Shown in pieces: positions 58,651 to 64,000 of a stretch of 64,000 bases of DNA. The stretch is from Spinellus fusiger (Eukaryota; Mucoromycota; Mucoromycetes; Mucorales; Phycomycetaceae). Position numbers and translations under genes: made by a program. The notes below the pieces were generated by a model. The model worked only from the letters and a program-made list of their open reading frames with translations. It was not told where the DNA came from and searched no databases. The stretch spans positions 1-64,000 of the forward strand of contig JALLLS010000028.1 in NCBI GenBank assembly GCA_025094145.1. The letters run 5' to 3'. Position 1 is the stretch's first letter; the number at the start of each line of letters is the position of its first letter.

Positions 58651-59536
58651 GCCTATATATAAATCTTCTTTTATGTATTACCAACACTACTATCTTTATG
58701 TATTGAATATTTCACGTCTTTAGCTAATGAATTCATGAAGTTATAACACTTAAGATAAAGTATGAATCCAAAAAAGGAAATCTATATTTGAAACCATCGA
58801 TTACATTTGTTGGGTTCCTTTATCTTTTAAACGGCTATGTGAATAGCATATTAAGGATAAGAATAGTTTTTCAATAGAAGCTTTCTAAATTAATGATATT
58901 ATTACTATTACTATTACTATAAATTCTAGTTGATTTATGAGCGGCTGGGCTGTTTGTATCTATTGTACTGGTTGGTTATAAATCATGCTTTGATTCTTGT
59001 TTTGCAAGCTATTTATCACTCACAAAATAAAATTGTTTTAAGCTATAGAGTGATATTTAAATATTATTTGATTTTTTTTATTTGAAATTAATAGATCTAT
59101 TTATAAAAAGATAATAAAAATAAAAATAAAAAAGTAGGCATAATGGCACAGCAAAACATTATTAAGAATGAAATAAAAAAAAATCAATATATACTTTTCC
59201 ATAGAATGATTGGATCCAATAAAAAGGTTTGGTATAGAGAGAGAGAGAGAGATAATTTTTGAATATCATAGAATAAACACCATAAAGCAAATATCAAACA
59301 AATAATAAAATAAACAAATAAACAGGCAAGCAAATAAGCAAGTAAATAAATAAATAAACAAACAAATAAAAACTGTCATATATAGTAAATACTCAAGAGA
59401 AAGAAGAGTTAAGATAATAATAATAATAAAAAAGCAATTCAAATATACTGTACGTTTGTTGATAGAGAAAAAGGAAAGAAATAAGAAAGATAGTGTAATG
59501 TAGAAAGATACACTTTCAGCAATAGTCATGAGATGC
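58651..59536. other. AT-rich spacer downstream of STE12
   Basis: Very AT-rich with A- and T-runs, GA repeat at about 59237-59251 and AAATAAACAA-type repeats at 59300-59370 (the STE12 3' side). A low-complexity frame at 59266-59529 (-) encodes only I/L/F/C-rich sequence and is not called. Confidence 0.5.
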
Positions 59537-62206
59537 TCAAAGGTGAGATAAGGATACCTCTACAGAGTTGTGGAGTGATGAATGAAGATGAGGAGAATAA
59601 ATATGGGGAGAATAAGAGGTGTGGGGAGAATAAACTAGGTTGGGCTGATCACAGTTTTGAGGCAAAGGCGATACACTGTTTGAGTCAACTTCCTCTGTAT
59701 CCATGTAATCATAACAATGATCATACTCAAAAGGAGGGTGTAGTCTGTCTTCATAAACGGGTGTACTATCAGAAAGATAGGACATAGTAGGCATTGGTAG
59801 AGCCATAATCTGATTCATGGGTTGTTCATAGGTGTATTGAGGTAAAGATTGCTGGTAAGGAAAAATGAATGAAGACGGTGAAGAAACTGAAGAATCAAAT
59901 CCATCTTCTTGAGGAGACAATGTGTTTTTTGAAGGTCTATACGTACTATAGGAATGTGTAGTGTCGTACATCATATTTCTCTCTTCAATTGATTCTTGTT
60001 TTATAGGCTCGATATTATACAATGATACGTCTGAAAATGCTTGTTGATCACCTTCTTTAGTTGTAGGCAGAATATGAATTGGGCGCTCATAATATTCTTT
60101 TAGTGAGAACTCTGACGCTTGTCTGTGATTCATTGAAACAGGTTGAACACCAGAGTCTATGATAATTTCTGAACTGGACAGACCACTGCTACAATGACTA
60201 TTCTTTGTGCGTGTCTGAAGAGTATCCAGCCTGTGTACACTTTTAAACCCATTACAAGAGGAAGATGCATCATCAACATTTGTTTTTGTAGAGTATACAG
60301 ATGTGTCTGAGTGATGGTATGTCTCTTCATGATGCTTTGATCCAATGTTATCTTTCACTTTATCACTCGTTTCATTGGTTTTCTTTTGGTGAATTTTCTG
60401 ATGAGTTTTTCTGTGTTGAGATAGATTATCGGATCGTGAGAATCGTTTTCCACACAGATGACAGATATAAGGTCGTTCCATAGTATGTGTGCGCATATGT
60501 CGTTTCAAATGCTCCAAACGCTTAAATAGACGACTACAACTTCCAAGAGGACAGGTAAAAACACGCTCACTGTCTGCTCTACCTTCCCTGTAAGCTGAAC
60601 GAGATAACAACTGAGATCCAGAATGAAGCACAGACATTGTCTGTTTTTCCCAGGTCAAAGATTGTTCACAAGGAATTGAATTTGGCTTATGTGAAAATTC
60701 ATCCGAGAGATTTTCTCCTGGATTATTCATGTCTACACCACTCATAGTATAGTTTAAATCACTTCCTATGTAAGACAGCGCGGGATCAGAGGGCGAGAGG
60801 TAGTGACAGCTTGTATGCCGACGAATGCGATCGTATCTACCAAAGCCAACATACTCTAGTCCACTCACTGGGGAGAGCATTCCTAGTTTGTGGCCGACAG
60901 TAGACGAGAAAGAAGTAGCTCGACGTCTACGCTGCTTATAGGAAGAAGATCCCTCAAAAAGAGAAAACATACCAAACAGTTGCTTTGTCTTTGTGAAAGC
61001 ACTTGATCCAGTCGTATTACAGAGGCTGATACTGTGAGAGTTGTTTACATCCATTTTTTCAATGTCTCTAGACATTAAATTCATATTGGTTTGTCGAATA
61101 TCCTTGGTTGAATTAGAGCAAGAGGATCTCTCTGGATTTAGTTTACTGTGTGTGCCATCCAACATGGTAAGAACATCATCAGCTACAGAAGTTGTACTTG
61201 ACTCGCTCTGATGAGATTGTTCATGACGAGGATAATCAAAGCAAAGGTAAGGGCCACAAGAATCTGGTTTAACTGATAGATTGTTCTGGTGCAATGGTCC
61301 ATTCAGATCCATTGAACAGTAGTCTATGTGTGATTCTTGCTCTTCTCCAGATCTCCATAAGGACGTCCATGTGTTTGCCTCTGTGGATACTGGGCTCTGT
61401 AGATACGTAGCCTCTGAGGACATCTCTTTTAATGAAGGTTAGCCAAAATCCATTTTGCTATGTGGATGAAGAAACTTACCCAATGTATCAATGACATAAG
61501 ACTGAGGTTGTGTCGATTGTTGATTTAATGCTTGAACATTGGCTGCAGCTGAAAGCGACATTGATTTTCTTAGCTGATCAAAGAGTTCCTGGGTGGCATC
61601 AAGGGACAACGAGATGGCTGGCTCAGTGATAGCTATACTTGTTACTTCTATGCCCATCTTTTCACGCTTCAAATCGCGTTCAAGGGCGTCCAGAAAGAGG
61701 CGATCATGCGGCACGGAGAACCAATAAAACACTTTTTGTTTCTTCTGTGTACGAATACAGCTGTTTTTATATAGCATATCCAAGAAATCAGACTTTGGTT
61801 CTTCAAGGCAGGCATCCACTCCAGGTCTTAGATTTCTCAAGTCGCTAAAAATGCCTTCTTCAAATTTCTTTAAATTGGATACAGGCCGACCAAAAGCATG
61901 AAAACGGTAAATGAGAGACCGAACAATATCTGTACCAGTGATGTGGAATAGGTTGTTCCACAACACACAGGAGATGTTTTCACCTGCTGGCAAAGCAAAT
62001 GCCTTTACAGATACATTTTCATCCCAGTCATTGGTGGCTGTGGCTAGGAAGTATTTCAGTTCATCTATCTGTGCTAAACGCTGAGGAGTGTCTTTTGCAG
62101 AAGGTGGAGGTAAAGAGTGTAGAAGAGCTGACGTGTCCACTATGTTTGAATCCTGTCTGCTATTTGGCTTTGGGATAGTTTCGGGATTTGAATTGATAGC
62201 TGCCAT
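59537..62206 (-). CDS. STE12: Ste12-family transcription factor with STE and C2H2 domains
   Basis: Two exons, 62206-61480 and 61425-59537, joined by a 54 nt intron, encode 871 residues. The STE DNA-binding domain is at about 33-205 (IDELKYFLATATNDWDENV, VLWNNLFHITGTDIVRSLIY, KKFEEGIFSDLRNLRPGVD, SDFLDMLYKNSCIRTQKK, FYWFSVPHDRLFLDALERDL). Two C2H2 fingers lie at about 530-585 (FTCPLGSCSRLFKRLEHLKR, CHLCGKRFSRSDNLSQHRKT). Ste12 with C2H2 is the usual form outside Saccharomycotina; it responds to a Fus3/Kss1-type MAP kinase in mating and invasive growth. The rest is low-complexity and Ser/Pro-rich. The upstream 1.8 kb is gene-free. Confidence 0.96.
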
Positions 62207-64000
62207 GTTAAGTAGTGAAAAGGTGAGAAGCGATCAATGGTGCACACACATATAAAAAGAACAAGAAAGATCCACACTAAAAATAGAATATAACTGGGGA
62301 TAAGGTGCTGTAGATAAGGTGCACACAAAGTTCAATGTGTGTAATCAATAAAACAAGTGCTTCTTCTATTGTGGATTGCTGTCGGTGTTTGATTCCTCAA
62401 TGGTAAGTGCACAAGTAATCGATACTTTATAATATGAGAAAGAGAAAGCACAAATCGGAGAGATAAAAAATGAAAGCTTTGAAAAGAAAGAAGAAGGAAA
62501 AGGGATCAAAGTCAAAAAAGAATGGTTAAAAGAGTGTGTCTTATTTGACTGATGATAAAAATAACAAAATGGGGGGCAACTCTAATGGCCACAATAAGAG
62601 AAATAGATGGATGTGTAGTGAAAAGTATAAAAAAGGGTGAGAAGGAGAAGGAAGAAGGGGAACACAGGAAGTTCAGTTGGATTTGCCAAAGTAGATCTCA
62701 AATAAATAAATAAAAATAAGGGGTTCTATGTGTGTGTGTGTGTTGATGTATCCACAAGTTATGGCTAATCTTTAACTAACAGTATGACCAAGTGATGACC
62801 AAGTGAAAGATATACCCACAAGTTAAGGATATACCCACAAGTTAAGGATGTACCCACAAGTTAAAGATGTACCCACAAGTTAAGGATATACCCACAAGCT
62901 ACTGATGCACATGCAAACGTGTGTAGTGAGAAAAGAAGAAGTTTTAAAGGATAAATATCCATAAAATCCAGGCTTATAGTTCATCTCAAATTGCCATTGC
63001 CTTGTTGTAATGATGACTGAGATGCACTGTGTTCTGCTTATTAAGGAAATAGGCATCCTTAATTCTATGGTATTTTATTATATATTTTATTTTAAAAAGA
63101 AACAATGTGTAAAGTAACATCTGTTTTCTTAGTACAAATATGATGAGAGGGACACACTCACAAGGGAGGGAGGGAGAGGAGAATTGCCTTAAGGATAATC
63201 CATATTACACTTTTAGAAGGTGTTATACAACTTGTGCCTCTACACAATCTATAAGACACATATAGAATAGCATGCAGGGTGTTTTTTATTCTCTCCACCT
63301 CCTCTCCCCACACCCCCTATGAAATCTGTCATCACCTTTTTCAGACTGTTTTGGAGGTTGGTTTGTACACTCTGTTGTTGTTATTTTGGCTGGCAGGTAG
63401 ATATCACACCTTGAATCAAGAAAGACAGGTTTTCTAGGGTGTAAATATATCTGAACATAGATAGATTATTATTGTGATTATATCTTGTATATCTTATATA
63501 TCTATCTTATATCTTATATATTTATATCTTATATATTTTATACAAGCCTGTCTGCCTAATCTGTTCATTGCATCATTGACTCATTTACCAGTTCTATACT
63601 CTGCTGATTTTGATACATGTACATGCATTTAAATGGCTGCCTACATGGCCACCTATACGGACAAACACATTTATAAACACATTCAGACACAGGCATGGAT
63701 GGATAAATAGGCAAGTAAGCAGGTAAGTCAATAGATTAACAAATTAACAAATTACTAGGTAAATAGACAACAGAGAAAACTCACTCCATCCATAATAGAC
63801 TCAGATCTCATCCACCCTATACTTACGTTGCTTCACAAGTGAATTGATTCACTCCAAGAACCCAAACTATGGGTAGACTGGCAAGAAGACACCCTACCAA
63901 TAAATTAATATTTCAAAGTGCGTCTACCATAAGACTGTGCAGCCCATATTATAAGGCTAATTTCATCTTTTCTTTCATTCTCAATGGACACGATGACAAA
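62207..64000. other. Long gene-free region upstream of STE12
   Basis: No reading frame or RNA gene is supported. There is a minisatellite at about 62808-62900, a GT run at 62731-62744, and TATATCTTA repeats at 63480-63545. A long 5' region is common for regulatory genes. The window ends here without another gene. Confidence 0.5.
62808..62900 (+). repeat. 20 bp minisatellite upstream of STE12
   Basis: Five units of a 20 bp sequence of the type TACCCACAAGTTAAGGATA, with unit changes A/G at one position. It lies about 600 bp upstream of the STE12 start. Confidence 0.8.

Noticed and set aside
59266..59529. Leucine/isoleucine/cysteine-rich - strand frame
   Set aside because: It arises from AAATAAACAA-type simple repeats in the STE12 3' region.

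Overview
This window reads as nuclear DNA of a filamentous fungus, most likely an early-diverging zygomycete type (Mucoromycota). The clues are short GT-AG introns of about 38-80 nt, a Ste12 regulator that carries both the STE homeodomain-like region and a C-terminal C2H2 pair, a Zn2Cys6 factor, fungal-type housekeeping genes, and transposons that have lost nearly all CpG. I cannot name the species from sequence alone.

Region 1-20 kb is a nest of decayed mobile elements. From left to right it holds a LINE ORF2 fragment; a 6.7 kb AT-rich element (1215-7934) bounded by about 855 bp inverted repeats; a Ty3/gypsy retrotransposon with a 5' LTR, gag, protease, RT, RNase H and a truncated integrase; a solo LTR-like unit; a Tnp2/Plavaka-type DDE transposase; and a second, nearly full-length LINE with ORF1 and ORF2. 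A 550 bp LTR-like unit occurs four times in both orientations and forms most junctions. The AT-rich element is the most unusual object. It encodes an HUH-type Rep fragment, an SF3 helicase and a family-B DNA polymerase, all in one direction. The helicase and the polymerase exonuclease region share one open frame. All copies here are broken.

Region 21-64 kb is ordinary gene-rich chromosome with normal CpG content: a coiled-coil, tail-anchored protein (21084-23798, -); a Zn2Cys6 transcription factor (+); an SR splicing factor (-); a DUF3020 regulator (-); a Nudix hydrolase (-); an OCRE/FHA/G-patch AGGF1-like protein (+); a secreted protein (-); mitoribosomal mS37 (+); ribosomal uL22 (+); a PPPDE-thioredoxin-PUL protein (+); a large F-box/LRR protein (-); importin-7/Nmd5 (-); CCT7 (-); Trm6/Gcd10 (-); a dead Tc1/mariner transposase (+); and Ste12 (-). 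The genes are separate transcription units; several themes recur (RNA processing, protein folding and turnover, nuclear import) but nothing indicates co-regulation. Long spacers consist of simple-sequence and minisatellite DNA.

Exon boundaries were worked out by hand from splice signals and reading-frame continuity; no alignment or database search was run.
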